DNA from: Dolomedes plantarius
Lineage: Eukaryota > Arthropoda > Arachnida > Araneae > Dolomedidae
NCBI GenBank assembly: GCA_907164885.2
Contig: OU015495.1
Coordinates: 3,571,308-3,635,307, forward strand
Length of the DNA: 64,000 bases
Direction: 5' to 3'
Shown here: piece by piece, positions 48,501 to 60,060 of the stretch
Position numbering within the stretch: the stretch's first letter is position 1
How the letters are laid out: every line of letters begins with the position of its first letter
Program-made: the position numbers and the translations under genes
The notes under the pieces: model-generated
What the model was told of the DNA's origin: nothing
Seen by the model: only the letters and a program-made list of their open reading frames with translations
Database searches by the model: none

Positions 48501-49127
48501 CAGGGGTTCTCAACCTTTCAGGCTCTACGCCCCCCCCCCCCTCTGAACACTGATGCGAGGTTACGCCTCCCCACCACCACCACCACCACCATATGTGGTC
48601 AATACAAGTATAGTACAATCGGAATTTGAAACTGAAGTTGGTTATTAAATGAAAATATAGAATAGATAATTTCATACACAAAATTTATTACTACTCATAT
48701 CTTAATTTGGAACATATTATTATTAGAACAGATGAAATCAAAGAATTAAATACAGATCAAATATATTTGAGGTAATCAAGGATCTAGGTGAGGTTGGCAT
48801 GTAATACCAGTTACTTTCACAACATTAATGAGTGGGCTGGCACTGTTTGTCCTTGACAAGTTTTTGAATATTAGGTTGTAACTGTGACAAAGCACACCTC
48901 AGGTCACTTTCAACATCCAGACGTACAAAAATTATCGTATTTTTACAATTACGACAACTATCGTGTACGACAATTATTGTGTTCGTATGTCGAAAATACG
49001 TTACTGTTACATTGTGACCGAAAAATTGAGTACAATAAATGACAGTTAGTTTTACTTTTTATTTTACTTTTTTTTAACTCACGCGTCCCTTGAAATTCTT
49101 CTACGCCCCCCAGGTTGAGAACAGATG
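48501..49127. mobile_element. hAT-type non-autonomous element with perfect 8-bp TSD
   Basis: The left end CAGGGGTTCTCAACCT and the inverted right end CATCTGTTCTCAACCT match at 13 of 16 positions. The direct repeat CAATACAT flanks both sides (48493-48500 and 49128-49135). Ends and 8-bp TSD are those of hAT elements. The interior has a C10 run and a (CCA)n tract and no transposase. Confidence 0.85.
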
Positions 49128-49246
49128 CAATACATAATGAAATGAAAAATACATGTAACCAAGGAGCCGGTAATTAAACTTGTTTTGTTCTTCCTCTAAC
49201 CATTCATAAAGGACTGTATTATGAAAGATATAACATTACGGTGCAT

Positions 49247-49750
49247 CTATTACCATGTTTTTATTAACTCGCTTTCTTGCTTGTTTGTTTTCGTGTTTGC
49301 CCAGTACAAATCTTGCAATCGATTTTAAACTCACTTCCCGACTAGCTAGTCATTTGAAACTTTTAGAATAGCTCAGAACACGAGGACAATGCATTCTTTT
49401 AGTACTTTTAGCCGAAAAAATCCGCAAGGTGGCGCTTCGATCGAATTCAGTGCTTGCACTTTTGCGTAAAGGCGTTTGACGATTTTGAAAACAGAATACA
49501 TGTGAATTTAGTTTGTTTACAAAAATATTGTGCTAAAAATTTTAAAAAAATTATAAAAATTAAAGTTTATAAAGTCTGTGGATAGTGGAAACGACTAAAA
49601 AGTGATTAAAACTAAATAAAAGAAAGTGGAAAAAGAATAATTAAGTGGAGGTTTGTGCAATTAAGAGAGAATTGTCAAGTTTATATGATTCAACAGAAAA
49701 TTTAAAAACGTGGTATATAAAAAGTTCTTTTTATCTTGTAATTATTTTTA
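49247..49750 (+). repeat. dispersed repeat, copy B (intron 2)
   Basis: The partner of 15150-15600 in the same orientation; see that entry for the shared words. Whether this is TE-derived or an intron duplication cannot be told here. Confidence 0.75.
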
Positions 49751-50445
49751 TTGCGTTCAATAGATATTTTTTAAAGTGTATTTCTCTATTCTTTATATTA
49801 TGATTTTCAACATTTGGCAATGATGTGTTGAGTATATTTTGTGTATTAGTACATTTATTTAATATCCAAGTGTCATGTTTTGACGGGTACCAACTAGTTT
49901 TTTTTTGTTAAAATTCTAAAAATTTCAGTATTTTTTCTGCTTTCTGATGTTTTCATTGCGAAAAAAATACTTGTTCTGCTTAAGAAGTTTTTAATATATT
50001 TTCTGTTACGCGGACTCATAGCGTCACATGCCATTCCGTGGCAGCAGAGCAATTTTACAGCTAGAGGAGCAAACACAAGCTCAAAAATCTCCATTCATTT
50101 TTAAGTTTGCGTAGGCTTGTATCTTTGCTATTAAGTTTTCTTTGACGTTTTATTTGTTATCGCTATTAAGTTTATTTGTAAATTTTTATTAAAGTTGTTT
50201 ATCACAAATAGTTTATTTATATTCAGGAAATCAAACCCATATTTGCCCCTAAACAGAGTAGTTAGGAGATGGTCCCCGACGATTTTTAAAAAAAAAAATG
50301 GTCCCAGACAAAGAAAATATTCGGAACCACTGATCTAAACAATATAACTCTATAATTCTCTATGACCTGTATATAATCTACAGCGTTTTTGTTTCAAATC
50401 GGTTATGTACTTGTCAACTAATTATGTGTTTATGTGTGCTTCCAG

Positions 50446-50546
50446 GTGTCCATCTACAGAGCTGACGACATGTCATTCATATGTGCAGGAACTTTGATTG
50501 ACGAAAGACATGTACTCTCTGCTGCCCACTGTATGTTTGATCATCT
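50446..50546 (+). CDS. giant CLIP-domain serine protease, exon 3: catalytic His exon
   Basis: Acceptor gtgcttccag; 101 nt in phase 0, ending CT|gtaagt. It continues WPWV with VSIYRADDMSFICAGTLIDE and then RHVLSAAHCMFDHL. AAHC contains the catalytic His and its disulfide partner Cys. The usual CGG before it reads CAG. The match to the N-terminal beta-barrel of trypsin-like proteases (S1A) is unambiguous although the exon is small. It sits between intron 2 (TE-rich) and intron 3, which holds a mariner relic. Confidence 0.93.
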
Positions 50547-50665
50547 GTAAGTTACATTTTACGCACCTAAAACCATATTAATGAAAATTAAATTTATCTC
50601 GTCGTCCTATTATTTTCTTTTATATATTATGCAATCATATACAAGTTATATTACATATCAAAAGT

Positions 50666-50670
<5 letters not shown>

Positions 50671-50727
<57 letters not shown>
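50671..50727. repeat. (TA)n microsatellite
   Basis: Nearly 57 bp of pure TA, directly left of the mariner terminal repeat. TA tracts are preferred mariner targets. Confidence 0.95.
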
Positions 50728-50734
<7 letters not shown>

Positions 50735-50767
50735 TACTGTGATCAAAAAAATATCCGGAATGCTTCA

Positions 50768-51248
50768 TCTATACTTATATATAAAGAGAGAGCGATTTTG
50801 TACTTGGAGGGTAATCTCCAGAACCACTGCACCTATTTGAAAAATTCTTTCACTGTTTGAAAGGTACATTATTCCAGATGGACATAGGCTATATATTATG
50901 TGTATCTGATCAGTAGAAATAAAGTTAGGGGCTTAATCCTAACAATCTCCATTGTTTCCGCTACTGTCTTCTACCGCTTTTTGTTCCGAAGATTTCAACG
51001 ATCCTTATCGTGGTGCTATCGCGGTGGGCTTCTGTTCTGACGCTAGCGGTTCGAACCTAGCCGTTCTCCGGCACGCCTTTTTCTTTTAAAAAATTTATTT
51101 TAATTATTAACTAACATAAAATTAATTTAAGGTATTATTTAGGTTATTATTAAGGTAAAAAAAGATTTACAATTTATTGGCTATCAACTGGAAATTTATT
51201 GGTATAATATTTTGTTCAACCCGGACAAAGTTGGGACGGGCCGCTAGT
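50768..51248 (+). mobile_element. short Helitron-like insert inside the mariner relic
   Basis: Starts TCTATACTTATATATAAAGA and ends with gacgggccgCTAGT. It is inserted exactly between A (50767) and T (51249), the Helitron target. Inside, near 51012-51065, a tRNA-like stretch with box B (ggttcgaacct) is present. No ORF. Confidence 0.6.
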
Positions 51249-51407
51249 TTAAAATACATCTATAGTAGATATCGTCTGCAAACTTTCATCAAATATTTTT
51301 ACGACTTCTATAAATATTTGGCAATAGTCAGGAATTTATTTCATTTTACCGTCTGAAAATAAATTTGTTTTTAATGAGATAAGAATTTTCTTTCAGTCGA
51401 ATTTCCG

Positions 51408-52290
51408 AAATGGCGAATGTTATTGAGCAAAGAACATGCATTAAATTTTGTTTTCGCAATGAAATTTATGATAGAAAAGCATCTGAAATGTTGCAAAAAG
51501 CTTTTAAAGACGACTTTCCTATATAATTTGGTTCCTGTCAAACAATTTAAAAAGATCATTTAGGGTTGCGACACGTCGCTTCTCGCGTTGTTCCAAGAAC
51601 TTTGAATTTGTTCCGAAAACAACAACGTGTTCAAATAGCCCGAGAGATACTTTCTCAGGGCGATTACCTTCTAAAGCACATTGTTACCTGTGACGAAACT
51701 TAGATATATGCTTTGATACAGAAAGAGCTCAACAATCAAGTGAATGGCTCTTGAAAGGTGGATCAAGACCGAAAAGAGCTCGTCAAAGTATCTCAAAAAT
51801 CAAGGTAATGTTGACTGTTTTCTCTTATTGTCGTGGTGTTGTGCGTTATGAATTCCGTCCAACTGGCCAGACAGTCAATAAATATTATTATTTGAGTGTT
51901 TTGCGCCGTTTGCGTGTAGCAATTCGCCGAAAACGGCCTGAAATGTGTCGAGAAATCTCATGGGCTTTGCACCACGATAATGCTCCTTCTCACAGTACAA
52001 TTATTATTATTCGTGACTTTTAAACCAAACATTCAACAAATGCTTCTCCACAAACTCCATATTCACCTGATATGGCACCGTGTGACTTTTCCTTGTTTCC
52101 ACGGTTGAAATTGCATCTTCGTGGTCACAGTTTTGAGTCCATTAATTCGATAAAAGAAAATTCTCTACGAATTCTGAAGGGGCTTCTAGAAAACAACTTT
52201 AAGTTTTTGATGGTTTGATAAAACGTTGGCAGAAGTGCATTGCAGTCAGAGGAGATTACTTTCAAGGAGATTCAATAAATTTTGACCAAT
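51408..52290 (+). pseudogene. mariner transposase pseudogene
   Basis: In pieces: MANVIEQRTCIKFCFRNEI near 51413 is the classic mariner N-terminus; LGLRHVASRVVPRTLNLF near 51566 belongs to the second DNA-binding half; VTCDET near 51690 has the first catalytic Asp but the next Trp codon is TAG; ALHHDNAPSHS near 51968 holds the second Asp; and SPDMAPCDF near 52065 the third (DD34D type). Much of the DNA-binding region is deleted and several frameshifts and stops occur. Dead copy. Confidence 0.88.
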
Positions 52291-52304
52291 AAATTGCTAA
52301 CTTT

Positions 52305-52344
52305 TGTTTTATGCCCCCATTCCGGGTACTTTTTTATCACAGTA

Positions 52345-52380
<36 letters not shown>

Positions 52381-52752
52381 TAAAACTTCTCCAGCCTTAG
52401 TCTTGTCACCCCTATTCGATAGCTACCCCTGAAAACGGCCACTTTTTTCGGAACCATGACAGGCCGCCGTTTTGAGGGTTGGCTGTCGAATAGGGATGGA
52501 TTACCTTATACTATACACCTTATACTATAATTTTACGATTTATCGGTATTTTCTAGATGTTCAGCTTCCAAAATATACCAAATACATTTAATAAAAAAAA
52601 ATGTTATCATTCTAGAAAAGCGTACTTACAAAACTCACTTTTGAAATTTCCCGCGCTGATCGCCATAGTATCTTAATGTACCTGAATGCCAAGTTCGTAA
52701 TTTTTCGACTTATGTTTTATGCCCCCATTCCGGGTACTTTTTTATCACAGTA

Positions 52753-52824
<72 letters not shown>

Positions 52825-52880
52825 TAAAACTTCTCTAGCCTTAGTCTTGTCACCCCTATTCGATGGCTACCCCTGAAATG
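52305..52880. repeat. duplicated segment with internal hairpin
   Basis: tgttttatgcccccattccg ... (TA)n ... acagtaaaacttct ... cacccctattcgat occurs at about 52306-52435 and again at about 52710-52875, so the mariner right end plus following DNA is duplicated about 405 bp away. Between them ccctattcgatagct pairs with ggctgtcgaataggg (52410-52495) as a roughly 85-bp hairpin. The word cagtaaaacttct recalls pogo/Tigger ends. Confidence 0.65.
52753..52820. repeat. (TA)n microsatellite
   Basis: About 68 bp of TA within the duplicated segment. A shorter interrupted TA tract follows at 53255-53310. Confidence 0.95.
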
Positions 52881-53329
52881 TTCGTAATTTTTCGACTTAT
52901 TATTTTACTCACTAATGATTCCCGCAAGTTCATGAAATTTGTTTCTAATTAATCAGCAACTGATGAGGATTTTTCAGCCACCAATTTTGAATTCCTAAGA
53001 ACTGTCTTTTTATTTTTTAAGCACTTTTTCTCCTATGAGATTTAATATTTACATTCGGCAATGTTGCCAAAATGAAAAATTATTAGTTGAGAACGAGTCA
53101 TATAATAATTGAAAGCCAGAAATAATTTTAAAGGACCAGAAATAATTTTAGTTTTAGTAAATGAGAAGTTAAAACCTTTAGAATTTTTTTTTCTAATTGA
53201 ATGAACTTCTTTTTTTAAGAAGCAAAATTTGAAAACGGAAATTTGAGAGAATTATATATATATATATATATATATAAATATATATATATACACACATATA
53301 TATATATATTTCCCAAAATTTAATTCTCA

Positions 53330-53565
53330 TACATGAATTTAGTCCTTGTAGCCCGCCGCGAATGTCTAAGTCTAAGACATATATTCTACATGTATATTGT
53401 TACCAAATATGTATATTTTCATATGTATATTTACCAAAGACATAAATTAGTGATGAGGAAATATTTATCTTTATATCCTTATTTCTTGGGGTCGCGAAAA
53501 AATATCGTTGATAAAAAGGGGTCATGAATGAAAATAGTTTAAGAAGCGCTGCTCTAAAGTGGTTT
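53330..53565. mobile_element. possible hAT end relic
   Basis: ggggtcgcgaaaaaatatcg ... ggggtcatgaatgaaa ... gtttaagaagcgctgctcta resembles the terminal region of hAT (Charlie-like) elements. The opposite end is not identified. Confidence 0.3.
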
Positions 53566-54025
53566 AAAAAAACAATCTATGGTTCATGCAGTGTCTCTGT
53601 GTGTACTAAATTCTCACTACTCCCCAGAGGCGGAAAAAAACACATGGAGTCCTAAGCGCAATCTAGTTTTGAGGCCCCCTTGATCTTAATACTAATAAAA
53701 AATATTACTTATTACTAAAGATATTTCCTCACGGTCGAAATGAAAACTTTATTGGCCAGTTAATAAGTAGTAAAAACTTGTACTACATCGTTTATTGTTC
53801 GACGAACGGCAAATAATTCAGATGAAAATGGTATATTTACCTGAGGTTATCAGAATGTATCTCTTTGAAGCTGCTCCAGTCCCCTGACAATCGGGAGCCT
53901 GTGCGATGATCGGCCACTGCTACTGACGTTTATAGAGCAGAGAGTGTCATGTGATAAGTGTAGATAGTTATATTTATGAAGTCCTCTAAACTCGGTATTA
54001 AGTTTCTAGCTTTATACATTTTCAG

Positions 54026-54282
54026 GAATGAAAAGTTTGTAGTTTCCGTTGGTAATCTCCTGAAGATCGCCAGAAGAAGAGACGCTCTCGAAGTCGATAA
54101 TATTTTCCTTCACGAGGGTTTTGAACCATCCTGCTACTGCAACGATGTGTCACTGCTCCGCTTGGCAGTCCGGCTGGGCCCAGAGTTTATTCCTGTATGT
54201 CTCCCGAGTTATGATACAGCGGCAGTAGGAGAAAACTCCACACTATTAGGCTGGGGAGACCGGAAATACATCCAAGGACCTG
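54026..54282 (+). CDS. giant CLIP-domain serine protease, exon 4: catalytic Asp exon
   Basis: Acceptor cattttcag; 257 nt, phase 2 in (completes the Leu codon begun in exon 3) and phase 1 out at TG|gtaagg. It encodes NEKFVVSVGNLLKIARRRDA onward. CNDVSLLRL contains the catalytic Asp (family consensus DIALLRL). FIPVCLP contains the Cys that in CLIP proteases bonds to the 'CG' linker Cys. STLLGWGDR matches the TGWG block. The Cys-containing insert EPSCYCND is unusual. The catalytic barrel is otherwise standard. Confidence 0.93.
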
Positions 54283-54584
54283 GTAAGGATTTTCATTGTT
54301 TCTCGTGCAATAATAACCATTTTATTCACCATTAAGCAGAAGTAGTTTAATAGAGTTTGAAAATAGTTTCTAGAAATGTATGTTAGGGCCATGTATCCTC
54401 ATATTTAAGTTTAATATGTAGGCCACTAAGATCCAAATTGGAAAAAAAAGTTGTGAATAAACTTTAACAAGCGGACAGCAAACTTTTTTACTCATACTGT
54501 CTCTAAAAGTGTTATATAATTTCAACAGTTGTCTTTAAAAAATTATCGTTTATTTTATCGTTTATTTTATTATCGTTTAATTAT

Positions 54585-55040
54585 CGTTCGTTAGCAAGAT
54601 AATGCTCGCCCGCACACGGCGAGAGTTTCTACGGCTTGTCTTGCCCAACGCTACCTTTGCCAGCAAGGTCACCGGATCTCTCCCCCATTGAACAAGTTTG
54701 GAGCATTATGAGCTGGGCCCTCCAACCAGCTCGGAATTTTGACGATCTAACGCGCCAATAAGTCATAATTTGGCACGATATCCCGAAATAGGACATCCGC
54801 CAACTCTATCAATCAATGCCAAGCCGAATAACTGCTTGCATAAGGGCCATAGGTGAACCAACGCGTTATTGACTTTTTCAATTTGTGAAGCTCTTTCTCT
54901 TGAATAAATCATCCAACTTTTCTAATATTGTAATTATTTGTTTTTCTGTACATGTACATTACAACTACCGATTTTCGTCCCATTCTGATAACCCCTTGGT
55001 GCGTCGTTTTTTGTTTTTTGTTTTTCTAAGAGTGTATATA
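54585..55040 (+). pseudogene. Tc1-type transposase 3' fragment
   Basis: The segment encodes, with frameshifts, DNARPHTARVSTACLAQRYL and SPIEQVWSIM, the second Asp and the Glu of a DD34E triad. A degraded C-terminus and a 3' flank (ctgtacatgtacattacaac ... gtgcgtcgttttttg) follow. The 5' two thirds are absent. It sits in intron 4. Confidence 0.82.
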
Positions 55041-55303
55041 ATATATCTATATATAATTCAACTGTTGCGTATTGGATGTCTCTATCGTCAAGTTAGCTAT
55101 GGTAACTGGATTGGTATCAACTGAAGGATAATTTTATATTTAACTAAAATATTTAACAGTCGCGATAATGTTGTATAATAATTCTCATAATACGGTAAAA
55201 ATTTGAAGAGTTGTTTTTACACCTCGTTAGTTTTAACTTCAGTTTAATTGACGGCATATACGTATTTATCAGAGGAGAACTTATTTTCTGTGAATACTTC
55301 TAG

Positions 55304-55470
55304 GAGACGCGGGTAGCTGGCGTCTGCAGCGAGTGGACAACTTACCTATCGTGTCCTCCAGGGAATGCAGAAAAACTATATCTGATGTAATGCACCGACA
55401 GCTGCCTGTAGAATTCGAAGAGTATTACCTGTGTGCAGGAGTCCCGGATGGCTCATTAGATGCTTGTTTG
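55304..55470 (+). CDS. giant CLIP-domain serine protease, exon 5: last visible catalytic-domain exon
   Basis: Acceptor atacttctag; 167 nt, phase 1 in, ending TTG|gtaagt in phase 0. It encodes DAGSWRLQRVDNLPIVSSRE, then CRKTISDV...YYLCAGVPDG and SLDAC-Leu. LCAG and DAC are the Cys182/Cys191-type positions, and the Asp of DAC is residue 189, predicting cleavage after Arg/Lys. The next exon should begin with Gly-Asp-Ser-Gly-Gly and the catalytic Ser. I found no such sequence up to 64000, so it lies further right or the gene is incomplete. Confidence 0.92.
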
Positions 55471-56291
55471 GTAAGTCCAGTTGACTGTATTTCCCTTCAT
55501 TGATGAACAACATCGATGAGACATTACTCACTATCATCTTAAGGCCTGAAATAGGAAGGATTTGAGGGACATTGGATGCTTAGGGGGAGATTTTTCAATA
55601 GTAAAGTAGTGGGAAGATTATAGGTTCTTTAAAAATCTAAGCAAAATATAATGTCAAACAATCAAACAACAGACTAAAAATTACTTAAGATGGATTTCTT
55701 CGATTAAATGGCAAAATTATCTACAAATTTAGCGATAGAAAAATTATTTTTTATTTCATACTGTAACGGTTAGTTTATTTAGATAAGGTTTGACTGTTAA
55801 TTACCCGAACATAAAGCATGGGATACTGGCGTCAGTGAGCCGAAAATATACAAGGCGGATGTATTTTGCTTATCAGCAAAAGTTACTCGCATTCTAGTTC
55901 GACAATCTCGGGTCCCTTTCTTCTCTGTTTTTGCCCATTTTATACATTCTGTTAATACACGCCCGTTAGAACTTTTCTTCTGTGTCCATCGTCGGGTATA
56001 ATAATGTTGTTCCTTGGAATTTGTCCTGCCTTTTTTTCCTTTGCATAGTAGACAGCGAAACATCAGTGGATTTATTAAACTATCTCATTTCTTCGTGTAA
56101 ATGCCCTGTGGCCTCCAGACTGTTAAAATTTGCAGTTCTTCACCGTCATTGTCCCTAGCACCCGAGAAAAAAAAGGAAGTCAATGAATGTGGCATGTCTT
56201 CGCGTAGAAGCTAGGTAACCTTTAAGATAAGTAGGTGTACGTAAATTTCGCAAAAAAAAAAAATTCAATACATAAAATTTTGCATTTATTC

Positions 56292-56359
<68 letters not shown>

Positions 56360-57433
56360 CAAAAGATCAAAATATGTTAATGAAAAAAAAGAAAGAAAAA
56401 AAGAAAAAATGTGGAGCAATGTCCAAAAATGGCCAGACAGGGATTGCGACCTGTCTTACCCCGGTTGAACTAGTTTCAAATGCCAGGCAAACACTTCCGG
56501 TAGCCAGGACATCGCACAACTATACATACTACTCAATTGGAATACAAATGAAACAAAATAGAGGAAGAACACTGGAAATATAATATAATACAGCTAGTTT
56601 TTGAAAATATTAATCAACACAACTAAAACATACACTATTACAAACCTCTTTTACAACCCACAATAGACAGCAATCACATTACCAAAAACGATACATCATC
56701 CTCTCTGATGTTAGTAATATACGATAGATGTTAAATCGCAGTAACTCTGTTAAATTCGATTGATGTCATATCGAAGTACCCTCGAGTTATCCGTTTTATA
56801 AAATTCATTGGGTATCCGTAGGAATTAGCCAGTGTTATAAATCTAGACAACTGTTCCCTTAAATCTACTTCCCTTGAGTAAAGGTATATATATTTTGACC
56901 TTTTGTAATATTATAGCAATCTCCTGGTTATGTTGTTCGTGCAAATTGGGTGGATTTTGTTTAGTATATGTTTACAGTGAATTATTTTCTTACTTTTGTT
57001 ATATATATATATATATATAATGCCTTAACTATGGGGAACCTTAAACGGGGGGGTTAAATACTCTTAATTAACGAGATATCGGGATAAAAGCATTGTGGAG
57101 AAAATAGATTACAGGGTTGGATTTGATTGACAGCGTAACTCCGCCTGGGCCTCATTTTCGGTGCATACGTAATCTGACCGGGGGAGATGCGTATTAAGTT
57201 AGAAGCTGAACGCAAAGGGTTGAAATCTTCAGAGACAATGGGATGATCGACTGTGAAAGACATCCCGCTTGACGGGCACGCATTTTGGAAAGGGATGGAA
57301 ATAATTATTAGGATATGGAGCTGAGTAATTAACTATGAGTTAATAAAGATATTTAGGAAAATCAACTAGACTGGTTTCTGGCTAATCGTGTCAACATCCT
57401 GACTGCTGGTAGAAGAAGATGGAGATTGCGGGA
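55471..57433. other. intron 5 DNA, no exon found
   Basis: This includes a (TA)n tract at 56293-56353. The minus ORF 55797-56063 and plus ORF 56374-56583 have no family resemblance or splice support. No GDSGGP-type coding sequence is seen. Confidence 0.5.
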
Positions 57434-57512
57434 GGCATATTCTGAAAGACTCGCGATTTCAGCACTCAATTGCCGGTTTCACGAAAGCATCAGTTTCGCC
57501 ATCTGTTGACAA

Positions 57513-58669
57513 CACTGCTGGCCACCCAAATTACAACACAAAGAAAGACAAGAGATATCACAACAAAATTTATTTTGTAGATAACATGTTGACCAAGTAC
57601 CAAATGATTAAATTTATAGACTTCTGTGAAGTGTGGTTCCTGCCAAAATCAGTAGCCAGAGTAGCCGCCATTGTTGGAGATCATCGATGCCACACGCCTC
57701 GGCATTCATTCAAAGAGACTTTGGATGAGTTCTTGGGGTACAGCAGACCAAGCAGCTTCCACACGTTGCCAAAGTTGATCTGCTGTGGCAGCTGGGGATG
57801 GAATCTGGGTCAATCGTAGAGCAACCATGGACCACATGTTTTCTATCGGCGAAAGATCCGGAGAGCGAGGCGGCCAGGGAAGCAATTCAATCTGGCGATT
57901 GACGAAGAACCGTTGGACAATGCGTGCCACGTGTGGTCGCGCATTATCCTGTTGAAATATGGCTGTGGGCAAGCCCTGAAGGTAAGGAAGGACAACTGGC
58001 TCCAACACCTCGGAGATGTAGCTCTGGCTGTTTAAAGTACCGGCAGTGCGTACTAGAGGTGTGCGAGAGTGATATCCAATACCGCCCCATACCATAATAC
58101 CCGGTGCAGGACCAGTGTGGCGGTGCATAATGCAGCTGTTCAGCATCCTCTCTTCACGGTGTCTCCAGACTCGAACGCGACCATCGTGGTGTTGCAGACA
58201 GAAGCGTGACTCGTTAGTAAAGACAATTTCATTCCATTCTGCCGTCCACATCCTTTTGTCATCGCACCATTGGCGGCGGAGACGTCTGTGGTTCTGCGTC
58301 AAGGGTAGACAAAGCAATGGACGTCTTGCGGACAAACCACTCTGCTGTAAACGGCATCGAATGGTACGCGCAGACACTGGATGATGCGTTACAGACTGCA
58401 TGTGCTGTGCTATGGTTCGTGATGTGACTGAGCGATCCGTCACTGCCATGCGCACAATTTGCCTGTCATCACGTGAAGTGGTGCGCTGAAGTGGATGCGA
58501 TCAAACACGCCGGTCCGTCGTACCCTCCTGGCGCCACAGGCGCGTGTGATGTGCGTCTGCGCTGAAATTCTAATCATTTGTATATCTCACCTCCGCTAAT
58601 GCATGTTGTAAATTTCATGTTATTTGCATGTTTCCTTCAGGGTGTTGCAATTACAGTGGCCAGCAGTGT
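57513..58669 (-). mobile_element. Tc1-type element, inactive
   Basis: Ends CACTGCTGGCCAC on both sides (inverted), inserted at a TATA site in the left arm of the host element. The intact right arm shows the pre-insertion sequence (tgacatatataggaatc when inverted). At 1,157 bp it is shorter than a full Tc1, so the 5' part of the transposase is deleted. Confidence 0.85.
57706..58560 (-). pseudogene. Tc1-family transposase pseudogene
   Basis: The open stretch 57706-58455 encodes the second HTH and the catalytic part. The MVWGGIG motif, second Asp (FQQDNARPH) and Glu (SPDLSPIENMW, 34 residues on) are present, but the first catalytic Asp is Asn (FTNESRF). Upstream in frame, LWRQEGTTDRRV is recognisable but a TGA at 58501-58503 interrupts it, and the N-terminal HTH is missing. 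It cannot encode an active transposase. Confidence 0.9.
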
Positions 58670-59559
58670 ATATAGGAATCTTTTTATTATAAGTTTTTCT
58701 TTTTTACTTCTACGCAATTTAGTATGTTTTAAAATCTGAATTACATATATAACACAGGATTTAAAGAGATTTTAACAAAATAAATAAATGAATAAATTGA
58801 AATAAGTATATTATTGAATTTTAAATTTACTTTCTTCAAATATCCACAATAATTTTAATTTTTAAAATTTTAATGTTAATTAGAAAATAAATGTATTTAA
58901 TAAGCTTTAATTAAAAAAATTAAGTTGCATAAATTAAAAAATTTAAAGTTTTAAATTCCAATAATATAAATTTATTTTAACATATAATTTTTAAAAAATC
59001 AAATTTTAAATTAATCAAATTTTTAAAATATAAAAATTTATTTTAATTTGGTTACATTTTTATGCTAAATTATTGAAGAAATGAGGGAATGATGCTGAGT
59101 ATGAAGGAATGACAAATCACTATTAAAGTTGACTATTTTCATATAACAAACTAGTTTTGATGCAATTATTAGTAGACAAGAATAATACATTATTTTAATA
59201 ATGGTTTATTTAATTATAGTAAAAATTTTATCCATAAATAGGCACATGTAAAATTATTTATCAAGAAATTTATATTGGCTTTCTCTGCTATTACAAGGTG
59301 TAGGCTGGGGCAGTTCATATTTTATACCTATCAAGCTGTAAGCATGAATGTCCTTTGTTGAGGGTCATGCATATCTGTAGTTTCCTGTTGAAACCATTAC
59401 ATTTATAGTGAAATTTTCAATGCCTACTAATAGGATCTCTCCAGGATACAGTGTTTTATCATAATTTATCATCACCTACTCGCCAACTTTGTATTTAGTG
59501 TTTTTGATCTTTTGATCTTTCTTTGCTGTAGATTTTTAAATTCCTACTATTAGTTCACA

Positions 59560-59905
59560 CTCTCTCTATATATACCTTGTTCAAATTTTCAATCGTTAAT
59601 AAAAGTACTTTTTATTCATCCACTCAAGTTCAAATACATTTTTTTAAACTTGTAGTGGATGACACTTGATGTTAATACAGTTTTTTCAAATATTAATTCG
59701 TTAATTAAATTTAATTAATCAATTTTAGTTTTTGACTATATATATCTTGTTCAAATTTTCAATCGTTAATAAAAGTACTTTTTATTCATCCACTCAAGTT
59801 CAAATACATTTTTTTAAACTTGTAGTGGATGACACTTGATGTTAATACAGATTTTTTCAAATATTAATTCATTAATTAAATTTAATTAATCAATTTTAGT
59901 TTTAG
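59560..59905. repeat. two-copy tandem repeat, 170 bp
   Basis: cttgttcaaattttcaatcg ... ttgatgttaatacag at 59576 and 59746, nearly identical. It lies inside the long-TIR element. Confidence 0.9.
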
Positions 59906-59959
59906 ACCTAGAGCGTCTCTTGCTCTTGAATAGTAATTTCCCTTTTGTTACAGTGAAAA

Positions 59960-60060
59960 CGGTAGCAGTGTGGTATCGCGAGCTTCTCCCGTCCTGTAGG
60001 CTGCGAGATCGAATCCCCAATCTGACAAACTTTTTCTCTCTCTTTCCCCCCCTCCTAATC
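59960..60060 (+). mobile_element. tRNA-like (SINE head) sequence
   Basis: ggtagcagtgtggtatcgcg (box A-like) and gagatcgaatcccca (box B) with tRNA spacing, related to the stretch at 51012-51065. The word attcctactattagttcaca occurs on both sides (59540 and 60098). A T/C-rich tail follows. Confidence 0.4.

Larger units (their letters stand above)
50733..52346 (+). mobile_element. mariner-type transposon relic
   Basis: Terminal inverted repeats: actactgtgatcaaaaaaat on the left and, inverted, actactgtgataaaaaagt on the right, both followed inward by ccggaat. Mariner-type internal sequence follows. A Helitron-like insert occupies 50768-51248. The element sits between TA microsatellites. Confidence 0.82.

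Noticed and set aside
51012..51065. Possible functional tRNA gene (box A/B-like)
   Set aside because: No cloverleaf with paired acceptor stem can be drawn; it lies inside a TE and resembles the SINE head at 59960.
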